From the NCBI RefSeq assembly GCF_000005825.2, contig NC_013791.2, positions 1,612,001 through 1,676,000 on the forward strand: DNA of 64,000 nucleotides, in the 5' to 3' direction. Both the position numbers and the translations under genes were made by a program. This stretch comes from Alkalihalophilus pseudofirmus OF4 (lineage in GTDB: Bacteria > Bacillota > Bacilli > Bacillales > Bacillaceae_D). The notes under the pieces were generated by a model that was not told the DNA's origin, searched no databases, and was given only the letters and a program-made list of their open reading frames with translations. Of this stretch, positions 18,612-27,947 are shown piece by piece; position 1 is the first letter of the stretch; every line of letters starts with the position of its first letter.

Positions 18612-21044
18612 GTGTCACAAACAGAGCGTTACTTAGACCTTCCTTTAGAAGACGTTATTGGTGATAGGTTCGGTCGTTATAGTAAATACATTATACAAGA
18701 GCGTGCCCTTCCGGATGCTCGTGACGGGTTAAAGCCTGTGCAGCGTCGTATTTTATATGCGATGTATCGTGATGGAAACACAGCGGATAAACCGTTTCGT
18801 AAATCAGCGAAAACGGTCGGTAATGTGATCGGTAACTATCATCCGCACGGTGATTCGTCTGTGTATGATGCGATGATTCGGATGAGTCAGGAATGGAAGG
18901 TTCGTAACCTTCTTGTCGATATGCACGGAAACAACGGCTCGATTGACGGCGACCCTCCTGCAGCGATGCGTTATACAGAAGCAAGACTATCTAAAATCTC
19001 AGCAGAGCTCCTGCGTGATATTGATAAAGAAACAGTTGACTATATTCCTAACTTTGACGATTCAGAAGATGAGCCGGTCGTTTTGCCGGCAATGTTTCCG
19101 AATCTCTTAGTAAACGGATCAACTGGAATCTCAGCGGGGTATGCAACAGATATCCCGCCGCATCATCTTAGTGAAATTATCGATGGTGTGATTATGCAAA
19201 TGGAAAAGCCGCAAACGACGCTTGAGGACTTAATGACGGTCATTAAAGGACCTGATTTCCCAACAGGCGGGATTGTTCAAGGGATTGACGGGATTAAGCA
19301 GGCTTATCGTACAGGTAAAGGGAAAGTGATTGTCCGTGCGAAAACGGAAGTTGAAGAGCTGCGCGGCGGACGCCAGCAAATCACGATCACTGAAATTCCT
19401 TATGAAGTCGTTAAAGCCAATCTCGTAAAGAAGATGGACGAGCTGCGTTTTGATAAAAAAGTAGATGGAATTGCTGAAGTGCGTGATGATACAGACCGTA
19501 CAGGCTTACGTATTGTTGTCGAGCTTAAAAAAGAAGCAGATGCTAAGGCGATCCTTCATTACCTGTTCAAAAATACTGACTTACAAGTGACGTATAATTT
19601 TAATATGGTAGCAATCCATAACAAGACACCTAAGCTAATGGGACTGCAGCCTCTGATTCAAGCGTATATTGACCACCAGAAGGAAGTTGCGACTCGTCGT
19701 GCCCAATATGACTTGAAAAAGGCAAAAGACCGTCAGCATATCGTAAAAGGCTTAATTAAAGCGATCTCAATTTTAGATGAGGTTATTGCGACGATCCGTT
19801 CATCTAAAGATAAGAAAGACGCGAAAGAGAATTTAATTCGTGAATACGACTTCTCAGAAGCACAAGCAGAAGCGATCGTAACATTGCAGCTATATCGTTT
19901 AACTAATACGGATATTACAACCCTAGAAGAAGAAGCAGCAGAGCTTGAGCGCCGTATTCATGAGTTAGAAGCCATTTTAGGCAGCGAGAAAAAGCTGATC
20001 ACGGTTATTAAAAAAGGTCTTCAATCTGTGAAAAAGCAGTTTGCAGACCCAAGACGTACAGTGATTAAAGAAGAAATTGAAGAAATAAAGATTAATATGG
20101 ATGTTCTAGTGGCCTCTGAAGATGTAATGGTTACCGTTACAGAAGAAGGTTATGTGAAACGAACGAGCATCCGCTCTTATACTGCTTCAAACGGTGAGCC
20201 GCCAGGGATGAAAGAGGGAGACAGGCTTTTAGACCGGTTTGAAATGAATACAACAGATACACTGCTCTTATTCACTAAACTTGGCAGCTATTTGTATGTA
20301 CCAGTTCATCATCTGCCTGATATCCGCTGGAAAGACAACGGGCAGCATATTGCTAACTTAGTTAGTGTTGATCGTGACGACTGTATTTTGAGAGCGATGC
20401 CAGTCAAAGAATTCAGTGAGTCCGAGTCACTCTTATTTATTACGAAAAATGGAATGGCCAAACGGTCTCAGTTATCTCTTTATCAAGCACAGCGTTTTTC
20501 AAAGCCGCTTATGGCGTTAAAGTTAAAGGCTGATGATGAAGTGGTATCTGTGATGCGTACGGACGGGAAGAAAGAATTATTTATAGCGACTCATCTAGGA
20601 TACGGGTTATGGTTTGATGAAGAAGAAATTAGCCTCGTTGGTCAGAGGGCAGCAGGTGTAAAAGCGATTAATCTAAAAGATGATGATAAAGTCGTAGATG
20701 CTTTCACTTTCGAACCAGAAGACAAAGTTGATCTATTTATTGTTACACATCGCGGCGCTGTAAAGAAAATGCCTTTAAGTGAGTTTGATAAATCATCACG
20801 TGCAAAACGTGGATTAGTGATGTTGCGAGAGTTAAAGTCGAATGCACATCGAGTCATTGGATGCAGACGTGTTTCAAAAGAAACATTAATTGAAATACTT
20901 ACTGAAAAAGGCCAGCAAGAAACAATCGATCCGTCCGCTTACCGAATGAGTGATCGTTACTCAAATGGATCCTTTGCCATTGATTCAGCACAAGCAGGCT
21001 CTGTAACGGAAGTGAGACAAACGAAACGTGAAGCAAGTGAATAA
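18612..21044 (+). CDS. parC: DNA topoisomerase IV subunit A
   Basis: The 810-residue protein has the breakage-reunion domain with catalytic Tyr121 ([12 protein letters not shown]) and a C-terminal beta-pinwheel region. The quinolone-determining segment [11 protein letters not shown] has the common susceptible-type Ser and Asp/Glu-region residues, so no target mutation is visible there. GTG start with GGAGG inside the last codons of parE, so the two are translationally coupled. It passes the second strand and rejoins DNA in the ParC2ParE2 complex. Confidence 0.96.
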   Translation: MSQTERYLDLPLEDVIGDRFGRYSKYIIQERALPDARDGLKPVQRRILYAMYRDGNTADKPFRKSAKTVGNVIGNYHPHGDSSVYDAMIRMSQEWKVRNLLVDMHGNNGSIDGDPPAAMRYTEARLSKISAELLRDIDKETVDYIPNFDDSEDEPVVLPAMFPNLLVNGSTGISAGYATDIPPHHLSEIIDGVIMQMEKPQTTLEDLMTVIKGPDFPTGGIVQGIDGIKQAYRTGKGKVIVRAKTEVEELRGGRQQITITEIPYEVVKANLVKKMDELRFDKKVDGIAEVRDDTDRTGLRIVVELKKEADAKAILHYLFKNTDLQVTYNFNMVAIHNKTPKLMGLQPLIQAYIDHQKEVATRRAQYDLKKAKDRQHIVKGLIKAISILDEVIATIRSSKDKKDAKENLIREYDFSEAQAEAIVTLQLYRLTNTDITTLEEEAAELERRIHELEAILGSEKKLITVIKKGLQSVKKQFADPRRTVIKEEIEEIKINMDVLVASEDVMVTVTEEGYVKRTSIRSYTASNGEPPGMKEGDRLLDRFEMNTTDTLLLFTKLGSYLYVPVHHLPDIRWKDNGQHIANLVSVDRDDCILRAMPVKEFSESESLLFITKNGMAKRSQLSLYQAQRFSKPLMALKLKADDEVVSVMRTDGKKELFIATHLGYGLWFDEEEISLVGQRAAGVKAINLKDDDKVVDAFTFEPEDKVDLFIVTHRGAVKKMPLSEFDKSSRAKRGLVMLRELKSNAHRVIGCRRVSKETLIEILTEKGQQETIDPSAYRMSDRYSNGSFAIDSAQAGSVTEVRQTKREASE

Positions 21045-21046
21045 AT

Positions 21047-21078
21047 AAAAGCTGAACCGATTAGGGTTCAGCTTTTTT
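21047..21078. terminator. Terminator of parE-parC, shared with the convergent gene
   Basis: AAAAGCTGAACC/GGTTCAGCTTTT stem with a six-base loop followed by Ts; it abuts the stop of the minus-strand permease. Confidence 0.9.
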
Positions 21079-22201
21079 ATGTTTCTTTAGCCCATCCATT
21101 TTTGATAAATTGGGTAATCGAGCGGACCACGCCGATATCATTTAAAATCATTAGGAACACGAGTAACACAGGTCCAAATAACAGCCCAAGCGCACCGAAG
21201 AGCTGCAGACCGACAAAAAGAGAAATAAGCACCGCTACAGGGTTTAAATCGAGATTAGAGGATAAAATTTTAGGTTCAATGAGCTGCCTTACAATCACAA
21301 TAATGCCATATAAAATCGTCAACCCGATTGCTAAGGAAAAGTCTCCGACGATAAATAAGTATACAAACCAAGGAATCAGGATCGTTCCTGTACCTAAATA
21401 AGGCAAGAGCTCAGCAATTCCAATTACCACTGCGAGCGTCACAACATGCTCTACGCGAAGGATAGAGAGTCCAACGAGCACAATTAAGCCAGTAATCATC
21501 ATTAAAATAAATTGAGCCTTCAAAAACCCGAATAATCGAGTTCGAACGGCAGCTCCAAAGTCTCTAATAAGCAGTAAAAAGGAAGGTGCGAGGGCTTCAC
21601 GTGTCTTTTCTCTATAAAAGGTCCACTGTTTCCCCATAAAGTAAATACTCAAGATGATAAAGACAAAAGCAACTAAGAATGTTGGAACACCCATCAGAAT
21701 ATGGGTGATTCGATCAACAAGGGTTTGGCCTGCTTGTCCGAGCAAACTACCAACTTGAGATCCCAACTGAACGATACTTTGACGGAGGGCTTCTTGCTCC
21801 TCGTAGCTGAATGTATCAAAGATGCCTAAAATTTGCTGCCAGAAAGGGAATATGACTTGATTAAAAAATTGCTGCAAAGAAATGGAAGACGTCTCAATCC
21901 AGCCTGGGATTTGTTGAAAAAAGTTACGCAAGCTGTAACCAATGAGAAAAATGGCACCGGTTATAACAGAACTGACTAAAATAATGCTTCCTAATAAGCC
22001 GAAAAAACTCGCAAATCCAGAGCTGAATTTAAGCTTTTCTCTCATAAAACGAACCCACGGCTGAAGAAACCATGCGATCGCAGCAGCAATCCAAAATGGA
22101 TAGGTTAACGAAAAGAAATTAATTAATAACCAGCCAAATACAATAAGTGCAATAGCAATAATAACTGTACGAAGAATCATTAAGCCATGTTCACGTGTCA
22201 T
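21077..22201 (-). CDS. AI-2E/YtvI-type membrane protein (sporulation integral membrane protein YtvI-like)
   Basis: A 374-residue protein of the AI-2E transporter/PerM superfamily with about eight membrane segments and a soluble region near 120-190. Size and pattern resemble B. subtilis YtvI. The family includes sodium/proton antiporters and putative exporters; the role here is unknown. I placed the start at 22201 (MTREHG) because AAAGGA lies nine bases before it; the frame is open 18 codons further up without a site. It is convergent with parC. Confidence 0.75.
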   Translation of the reverse strand: MTREHGLMILRTVIIAIALIVFGWLLINFFSLTYPFWIAAAIAWFLQPWVRFMREKLKFSSGFASFFGLLGSIILVSSVITGAIFLIGYSLRNFFQQIPGWIETSSISLQQFFNQVIFPFWQQILGIFDTFSYEEQEALRQSIVQLGSQVGSLLGQAGQTLVDRITHILMGVPTFLVAFVFIILSIYFMGKQWTFYREKTREALAPSFLLLIRDFGAAVRTRLFGFLKAQFILMMITGLIVLVGLSILRVEHVVTLAVVIGIAELLPYLGTGTILIPWFVYLFIVGDFSLAIGLTILYGIIVIVRQLIEPKILSSNLDLNPVAVLISLFVGLQLFGALGLLFGPVLLVFLMILNDIGVVRSITQFIKNGWAKET

Positions 22202-22796
22202 AAATACGTTCCTTTCGAAAAAAGAGGTCATAACTGCATGTGAATTTGGTAACATATACCATAATTTTAAGTGTAAGATAGATCCGTGTCAATTTGCGGC
22301 AGATGATTGTTAAGTATTTAATATAGATATATATGCAGCATGCAATAAAAATAGAACAAGTAAAGAAAAACAGGAGTATTACAAAGAATAGACAATAAAT
22401 TGATTATGTAAACTTGTTGTCGGTTTAATAGAGGGTGTATGAGAACTGGAGTGGTTTTAATTAATATAGAATGAGGGTTGGAGAACTTAATGAGAGTATC
22501 GATAAAGCATAAATCAGTTAATGATAAAAATATGGCGTATCATTAACTGTATAATAAATATTAGAATTGATAGTAACTTGATTAAGCAACAATGATTAAA
22601 TTATTTATAGATGAAATGATAAATAAACAACCAGATAGCAATTAAGTTAGATAATCAGTCATTTCATCTAAATTTTCTTTTCTGTCTCAAAACTTAAAGT
22701 ATACTTTTGATATGATACGTATTTTAGATTGTTTTTATGATGTCCTATAAGGTATATTATGTCTACTTCTAACTAAAAAGAAAAACCTAATTAATA
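22202..22796. other. AT-rich intergenic stretch with two inverted repeats
   Basis: About 590 bases without a credible gene and visibly richer in A/T than its neighbours. It holds a hairpin at 22515-22549 (12-base arms CAGTTAATGATA/TATCATTAACTG, 11-base loop) and a pair of 12-base inverted arms at 22608-22619 and 22659-22670 (TAGATGAAATGA/TCATTTCATCTA). Neither has a T tail on the plus strand. It borders the decayed homing-endonuclease gene and may have arrived with it. Confidence 0.5.
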
Positions 22797-23578
22797 TTAC
22801 ATACCTCTACTCTTTATAAAAATCTCAAAGCTAAATGCTTTATATTTTCTATCTAGCCAAATTGATTTATTTGTATATATCCATTCTCCGAACCTCTTCA
22901 CATCATCTTTCCCCGAAACGTAAACCCTATAATAGCTGCTGGTTTGAACCACTTTAGAATTAAAGTTAAAGTCATTTAGGATCTGACAAAGTTTAACCAT
23001 AAATGCTTTAGAACCACCTACAAAACATATATAATATTTAGTTTTGTATAAGTGTCCATCCCCATCGAATAACCCTCGTATAAAATGGCTGATATATTGG
23101 TCTGGAATGTACGGAAATTCAATAGTTTTATATTTATTAGACTGTATTCCATGAAGGTCCATTGAGTCATTTTTCATAATCTTGCTGTGAATATATAACG
23201 TATGAACGTTCGTTCTCTTATCAGTATAGATTTTATGAGTTGAAGCAAGTTCATTGCGTATGTCTTCAAGTATAGCTTTATCATTTTGAGAAAAAGAAAT
23301 AGTCTGCAGTTCGCCCGATACACATCCATCTGCCACAAAAAATCCTAGTAAATATGCCATCTTCTCTGACCAATACTTAAAATAGTCTTCATTTAGAGTA
23401 TGCTTTCGTTCCAGCTGCCGCGGGGTCGCATTTCAACGTTCATCTTGTTTAATATTCTTGTGATTGATCAACTCGTCACTCCTGCTGCTGCGCCAATTTC
23501 CTCTGAGCTTTGCCCACTTAAATAACGTTCAGCAATCTCATCATAAGTTAGTTTACAGTACCTGCTGCTCCCCTCCAT
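22797..23578 (-). pseudogene. Decayed HTH-LAGLIDADG homing endonuclease-like gene
   Basis: The intact 187-residue 3' part (22797-23360) has both LAGLIDADG helices (LLGFFVADG and FIRGLFDGDG) and a domain of the WhiA/LAGLIDADG_3 type. Reading upstream on the same strand shows the missing N-terminus: an ATG at 23578 after GGGAGGG opens a helix-turn-helix stretch (YDEIAERYLSGQSSEEIGAAAGVTS) that ends in TGA at 23468-23470. The same frame then continues as SITRILNKMNVEMRPRGSWN, and the endonuclease continues in a different frame from about 23410 (RKHTLNEDYFKYWSEKM). So one nonsense codon and one frameshift split a gene of about 250 codons. It is free-standing, not inside an intron or intein. Confidence 0.75.
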
Positions 23579-23605
23579 AACATCCCTCCCTTTTGTTATA
23601 ATTCT

Positions 23606-23624
23606 ATTATAGTACATACGTTCG
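23606..23624 (-). promoter_or_regulatory. Possible -10 element with LexA-like box before the endonuclease gene
   Basis: On the minus strand CGAACGTATGTACT (23611-23624) matches the Bacillus SOS consensus CGAACRNRYGTTYC at 12 of 14 positions and abuts a TATAAT -10 hexamer (23606-23611). No good -35 is visible. Tentative. Confidence 0.3.
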
Positions 23625-23677
23625 GTATGGTAGGGTTAAGTATATGTAAAATTATGTAACCAACACATTAATAAACA

Positions 23678-23701
23678 GCTTGTTGAAATCATCAACAAGC
23701 T
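23678..23701 (-). terminator. Hairpin after the epoxide hydrolase-like gene
   Basis: AGCTTGTTGA/TCAACAAGCT stem with a four-base loop, ten bases beyond the stop codon on the minus strand; the T tail is short and broken. Confidence 0.6.
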
Positions 23702-23711
23702 ATCCGATACT

Positions 23712-24563
23712 CTATTTTGCTAAAAACTTTCCTATCATTGAATTAACCAGCTCTGACTTCTCAAGATGCACCCAATGCGTCCCATCAATCATAATAAGCT
23801 CTGCATTATCACATAAAGCTGCACTATCTTTCGCTAATTGCGAGGTTAAAAAGGTATCTTTCTGACCCCATAATACTTTCACTGGCATTTGAAGAGCTGA
23901 TGGTTTGTTGAGAGGCGTTCTTGTCATCGCTCGGTACCAATTCAGCATCGTTGTAAGGGCATTTGGCTGCTGCCATGCTTGCATGTACTTTGATAATTCC
24001 TGGTCAGTGAATGTGTCAGGAAGACTTGTTTGCATTAATACCTTTTTTACCGATTCATAATCGTTTTGACTTAGAAGAGTTTCCGGCAGCTTAGGAAGTT
24101 GAAAAAACATCATATACATGCTGCGCAAAAGCTGTAGTGGATCCTTTAAAATGGTTGATTTAAACACAGCAGGATGCGGACTATTAATAACCATTAGTTT
24201 ATCAACATAATCAGGTTTGGTGGAGGCTAAGTGCCAAGCGACAATCCCTCCCCAGTCATGACCGATAATAGTTGCTTTTTTATAGCCGAGGTAATCAATA
24301 ATCCCAGTAATATCATCTCTTAAATGATCGATCGTATATTCTTTAATCTCAAGGGGTTTTTCACTTAAGTTATAGCCGCGCTGATCGGGTATTACTACAC
24401 GATAACCAGCTTGAACAAGTGGTTCAACTTGATTTCGCCACCCATACCAAAATTCAGGGAACCCATGTAATAAAATGACTAGCGGTCCATCCTCCGGTCC
24501 CGCTACAGCTGTGTGAAGCTTTATGCCATTAGTCTCAATAATAACAAAATCCACCTTCTCCAT
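23712..24563 (-). CDS. Alpha/beta-hydrolase, epoxide hydrolase-like
   Basis: A 283-residue alpha/beta-hydrolase. HGFPEFWYGWR forms the oxyanion-hole strand, GHDWGG carries the nucleophilic aspartate, and GTHWVHLEK holds the catalytic histidine. An Asp nucleophile with this HGFPE.WY motif is typical of soluble epoxide hydrolases and haloalkane dehalogenases; B. subtilis YfhM is of this kind. The substrate is unknown. AAGGAGGAG precedes the ATG. It appears monocistronic. Confidence 0.87.
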   Translation of the reverse strand: MEKVDFVIIETNGIKLHTAVAGPEDGPLVILLHGFPEFWYGWRNQVEPLVQAGYRVVIPDQRGYNLSEKPLEIKEYTIDHLRDDITGIIDYLGYKKATIIGHDWGGIVAWHLASTKPDYVDKLMVINSPHPAVFKSTILKDPLQLLRSMYMMFFQLPKLPETLLSQNDYESVKKVLMQTSLPDTFTDQELSKYMQAWQQPNALTTMLNWYRAMTRTPLNKPSALQMPVKVLWGQKDTFLTSQLAKDSAALCDNAELIMIDGTHWVHLEKSELVNSMIGKFLAK

Positions 24564-24636
24564 CTCAATCTCCTCCTTACCTTTGCCTATATTTCTATTC
24601 TCTATTAATTATCTGCTTAAACCTTTAATACAAGTG

Positions 24637-24679
24637 AAAAACACAAAAGCCATAGCGTATGCCATGCACTTTTGTGTTT
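24637..24679 (-). terminator. Terminator after the CotF-like genes
   Basis: AAACACAAAAG/CTTTTGTGTTT arms enclose a second partly palindromic stretch; the minus strand continues in Ts. Confidence 0.75.
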
Positions 24680-24685
24680 GAATGT

Positions 24686-24985
24686 TTAAGCTTTAAATTG
24701 GTCATCTGGATGAAGATTATTTTGCATAAGTGCTTGAGTTTGATTAATCGCTTCTGGTGTTGCATGAAGCGTTTCATACCACCCTTTATCATTCAGCACT
24801 TCATATAAATGAGCATGTTGATCATTTGCTGCTTGTAAGCATTCCTCATAGACTTGACGGAGATCAGTGTGGCTCGTTTCAAGCATAGTAGAGACTAAGC
24901 TTCGGCATCGGCCTTTCTCAAGCTCAAGACAAAGCTGCAGCATTTCACGATCTGTGAGTCCTCGATGTTCTATGTTGTTAGGCAT
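24686..24985 (-). CDS. CotF-family spore coat-like protein
   Basis: A 99-residue helical protein with the coat-F signature (LTDREMLQLCLELEK near the start, then a long amphipathic helix with LRQVYEECLQAANDQHAHLYEVL, and GWY). CotF-type proteins are small, ferritin-like two-helix proteins of the spore coat. It lies 18 bases after a second, shorter CotF-like gene and shares its terminator. Expression in the mother cell late in sporulation is inferred from the family. Confidence 0.78.
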   Translation of the reverse strand: MPNNIEHRGLTDREMLQLCLELEKGRCRSLVSTMLETSHTDLRQVYEECLQAANDQHAHLYEVLNDKGWYETLHATPEAINQTQALMQNNLHPDDQFKA

Positions 24986-25003
24986 ATCATGTACCCCCTG
25001 CTG

Positions 25004-25201
25004 TTATTGGAGTTTAGCTTGATTTAAATAAGTAGAGATCTGAATGATATTTTTTTGATGAGATTCTGCCATATGTTCGATAAGTGATCTTAATTCATCG
25101 TCGTTACAATGAGCAGCACACCAATTCATTGTTTTTGCTGTGATTTCTTCAGCTCTAATTTCATCTTCAATTAGAGCGAGCTCTTTAGTTGTAAACATCA
25201 T
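25004..25201 (-). CDS. Small CotF-like helical protein
   Basis: A 65-residue protein, two predicted helices (FTTKELALIEDEIRAEEITAKTMNW and ELRSLIEHMAESHQKNIIQIS), resembling the front part of coat-F proteins. GGGAGGAATC precedes the ATG. It forms a two-gene unit with the following CotF-like gene; the pair may make a complex that replaces one longer CotF. Function inferred only. Confidence 0.65.
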   Translation of the reverse strand: MMFTTKELALIEDEIRAEEITAKTMNWCAAHCNDDELRSLIEHMAESHQKNIIQISTYLNQAKLQ

Positions 25202-25295
25202 GATTCCTCCCTATATCCGCGTAACCTTATCGTTCGTTAAAGTGCTTACCCTTATACGATGTAACTTATTTTTAGGTCTGTATAGTGTCTGTTAC

Positions 25296-25448
25296 TTAAT
25301 TCCAAATCCTTGTTGTATCTAATGGCACAAAGACTTCTTTTGTAGCTATTGCTTTGTGAATTAAAGGCTTTTTAAATTGTTCTTCTAATTCTCTTTTAAA
25401 TTTGTCTTTTCTCGTTTCTTTTGTGCTCATGTAGTCTTTCTCATTCAT
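25296..25448 (-). CDS. Small basic hypothetical protein, 50 residues
   Basis: A short reading frame starting ATG AAT GAG with GTGAGGAT nine bases upstream. The product is rich in Lys and Glu in its first half (KETRKDKFKRELEEQFKKP) and ends TTRIWN. I do not recognise it. Codon use and the ribosome site look genuine; nothing else occupies this gap. It lies between the CotF pair and the metallo-hydrolase, all on the same strand. Confidence 0.45.
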   Translation of the reverse strand: MNEKDYMSTKETRKDKFKRELEEQFKKPLIHKAIATKEVFVPLDTTRIWN

Positions 25449-25488
25449 ATAACGTATCCTCACTTTCAAATGAATGTAGGAGTTAAGT

Positions 25489-26352
25489 TTAATGAAGTAA
25501 ATCGTTCTTTTTTACGTATTTACCGTAGTCAGGAACATATACCTCTTTAAAATCGTGAACGAGTTTATCCAGATTTTCTTTTAATTCTAAACCTGACATA
25601 GGTGCACCATGCCCGGTAATCGCTGCTTCTGGTTGCAGCTGATGCAGCTTTTGAACAGATCGGTAAGCCTCGCTCCAGTCGGTGGTAAAGTAACGCGGCG
25701 GCCCGTTTATTTCTTTATGCTGAGTAAGCGTTTTATATAGTGAATCTTGTTTCACTGTGACGAATGCATCGCCAACAATTAACGTGCGGTCATTTTCTCT
25801 AAAAAGGGACACATGGCCGGGTGAATGCCCTGGTGTATGCACCCATTTAAAATCCTCTAAAAATGGTATTGTTCCATCTGCAGGGTAAGGTTTTAAATGA
25901 CTTTCAATGTTAATTGGATCGTTTGGGAACAGCGGAGAGAGTTTTGCGAGCATTCCTCCTTCTACTGTTGGATCTGCTTCTGGATATTGTTGTTCACCAT
26001 TTAAAAAAGGATGCTCTAAAGCATGAGCATACACAGATACATCCCAATGCTGTAAAAGCTCAATAATCGATCCTACATGGTCAAAATGTCCGTGTGTTAA
26101 GAGAATAGCTTTAGGCCGGCAGCCAGAACCGTACACGCGTTCACAGGCTTTAATAATAGCGTGCGCAGAATTAGGCATTCCGGCATCTACTAAAACAAAT
26201 TCGTTTTCATCAGGGTGGCCAATAAAGACTAAGTTAACGATCTTATTTGTATAACTGAACACATCAGGTACTACTTGAATACATACATCGTCTGCAATCG
26301 ATGTAGCCGGAAGCGGTTTATAGTCGTCGCCATATGACATTTGTTTATCCAT
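25489..26352 (-). CDS. Metallo-beta-lactamase fold hydrolase
   Basis: A 287-residue MBL-fold protein. The metal-binding HGHFDH motif, GHSPGH, GDAF and a late GHGAP histidine give the full dinuclear site. It resembles glyoxalase II-type and YqjP/BLAC-like hydrolases; the substrate cannot be named. The ATG follows GAGGTT. It stands alone, upstream of the small helical protein gene on the same strand. Confidence 0.85.
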   Translation of the reverse strand: MDKQMSYGDDYKPLPATSIADDVCIQVVPDVFSYTNKIVNLVFIGHPDENEFVLVDAGMPNSAHAIIKACERVYGSGCRPKAILLTHGHFDHVGSIIELLQHWDVSVYAHALEHPFLNGEQQYPEADPTVEGGMLAKLSPLFPNDPINIESHLKPYPADGTIPFLEDFKWVHTPGHSPGHVSLFRENDRTLIVGDAFVTVKQDSLYKTLTQHKEINGPPRYFTTDWSEAYRSVQKLHQLQPEAAITGHGAPMSGLELKENLDKLVHDFKEVYVPDYGKYVKKNDLLH

Positions 26353-26497
26353 ATTTTTAACCTCATTTAGAAAAATATTTAAAAACTCCTCTTAGTGTGT
26401 CTCCTGCATATAAAAATATCCTAATTATTTACAAGTGAAAAATCATAGAAAAAGCATCCTTCCTCATATTAAGAAAGAACGCTTCAAGTGTTTCTAC

Positions 26498-26854
26498 TCA
26501 GTCTCTTATCCACGACCTTGCTATTTTTTCTTCATCCTTAGCAAAGTGGCGCATATCCATTTCTGTCATTTTGTCAGCTAGTTTTGATATATATTCAGTA
26601 AGGTTCCCATCACTCACTATTGCATATTTCTCAATATCTGATAAATGCTCTTTCGTAAAGGCAAGACGATCATCTATGGCTGATAATTCGACTCCGGCCA
26701 TCTCGTTTAAACGCACAAGAATCTTAATTTTACCATATTGGTTGATCACTGTTTTTAATTCATCAAGTACTTCCTTATTCTCTTCCTCCGTTAAGGTATC
26801 ATCCACTTCATACTCAATAATGTTCTCTGTGCTTGTAGACAGTTTACGAATCAT
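26498..26854 (-). CDS. SpoIIAA-like (STAS-fold) protein
   Basis: About 118 residues. The pattern (EYEVDDTLTEEENKEVLDEL..., IKILVRLNEM.G, and a C-terminal ADKMTEMDMRHFAKDEEKIARSWI helix) fits the SpoIIAA-like/DUF3478 family, single-domain proteins with a STAS-like fold found outside the sigma-F locus. The start at 26854 was chosen because GGAGGG lies eight bases before it; an in-frame ATG at 26869 overlaps that site. Role unknown. Confidence 0.7.
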   Translation of the reverse strand: MIRKLSTSTENIIEYEVDDTLTEEENKEVLDELKTVINQYGKIKILVRLNEMAGVELSAIDDRLAFTKEHLSDIEKYAIVSDGNLTEYISKLADKMTEMDMRHFAKDEEKIARSWIRD

Positions 26855-27000
26855 ATACATTCCCTCCAAACTTGTTTTTGTTGTTATTCCCTTTGCTCAT
26901 AGTGGATAAACTTGGAGGAAATAGCAGGTTATATTTCATGTTTAACTCTTAGTTCATGCGGGAATTGTATGCATATCGATAAAATTGAGGAGTGTTAATA

Positions 27001-27192
27001 ATGGATAGAAACGCGCAAAAACAACATATACCAGAAGTAATGGAAAAAGGGATGCAGCATGCTCATGGGATTACTCATGAAGAGTATGTAAATGATTTAG
27101 ACAAGAAGATCGAAGTTGAAAAAGCACGTGAGGAAGATTATCGCAAGAATAAGGAACTTCAGAAACAATTAAATAACAATATTCCAAAATAG
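27001..27192 (+). CDS. Small charged hypothetical protein, 63 residues
   Basis: Begins MDRNAQKQHIPEVMEKGMQHAHG and continues as one charged helix (NDLDKKIEVEKAREEDYRKNKEL). TTGAGGAG precedes the ATG and a strong terminator follows. I do not recognise the family. Short hydrophilic proteins of this kind are common in spores, but nothing here proves that. Confidence 0.6.
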   Translation: MDRNAQKQHIPEVMEKGMQHAHGITHEEYVNDLDKKIEVEKAREEDYRKNKELQKQLNNNIPK

Positions 27193-27194
27193 AT

Positions 27195-27229
27195 AAAAAA
27201 AGACAATCTTTAGCGGGATTGTCTTTTTT
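27195..27229. terminator. Bidirectional terminator
   Basis: AAAAAAGACAATC/GATTGTCTTTTTT stem, with A and T runs giving termination for the small plus-strand gene and the convergent hydrolase. Confidence 0.93.
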
Positions 27230-27947
27230 GACTATTATCTACCTCTTGTAAAAAAAGATTTAAGGTTTCAGTATATAAAGATGGCTGCTCCCTATGAACG
27301 AGGTGGTTAGCAAAAGGGATGATAGCAAGTTGTATGCTTGAATTCAGCTTTCTGAACGTTATGGCTGCTTCTATTTCATCGGATAACCCGTCACCAGCAA
27401 TGCATAATGTCGGACAGGCGAGGCTTGCTACATTGCTCGTTTCGTGAAACGGATACCAATTCGGTGCTGTCCATGATTTAAATAAAGCACGCCAATCATT
27501 ATTTACATGTATAGTATTTAAATAAGACACTGTTTCTGGATCGTTTGAAAGCGATGTAAGATTTTCTTCTTCTTCTTTCAGCTGATCTTCCCGATTTTGC
27601 TTTTTCTCAGGAAAGATCCCTGTAAATGTTAAGCTTCTAACTCTCTCAGGAAATTGGTTTGCAAAAATAAGCGCGGTCAACCCGCCTAGAGACACACCAG
27701 CTACATGGCACGATTTTATTTCTAGATAATCTAACGTTTCTATTATGTCTTCAGCACAATAATCGAAATAATCACCGGATAACCTACCTGACTGCCCATG
27801 TCCTCTAAGGTCTGGCCTAATAACCTTATAATTACGTTGTGAGAAGTAAACCGACTGCTCATCGTATTCTGTTTCGCCCGTCATCCCCCCAGAATGCAGC
27901 AATAACAGAGGGAGTCCCTCACCACAAATTGTTGTATGTAAGATCAT
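27210..27947 (-). CDS. Alpha/beta-hydrolase
   Basis: A 245-residue alpha/beta-hydrolase with DLRGHGQSG, nucleophile serine in GVSLGG and a C-terminal NHLVHRE histidine. The type is close to 3-oxoadipate enol-lactonase/BioH-like esterases; substrate unknown. AAAGGAG precedes the ATG, which overlaps the stop of the phosphatase gene by four bases, so the two are coupled. Its 3' end runs into the bidirectional terminator. Confidence 0.85.
   Translation of the reverse strand: MILHTTICGEGLPLLLLHSGGMTGETEYDEQSVYFSQRNYKVIRPDLRGHGQSGRLSGDYFDYCAEDIIETLDYLEIKSCHVAGVSLGGLTALIFANQFPERVRSLTFTGIFPEKKQNREDQLKEEEENLTSLSNDPETVSYLNTIHVNNDWRALFKSWTAPNWYPFHETSNVASLACPTLCIAGDGLSDEIEAAITFRKLNSSIQLAIIPFANHLVHREQPSLYTETLNLFLQEVDNSQKRQSR

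Noticed and set aside
26451-26497. Terminator after the SpoIIAA-like gene
   Set aside because: AAGCGTTCTTTC/GGAAGGATGCTT pairs imperfectly with several G-T or mismatched positions; too weak to list.
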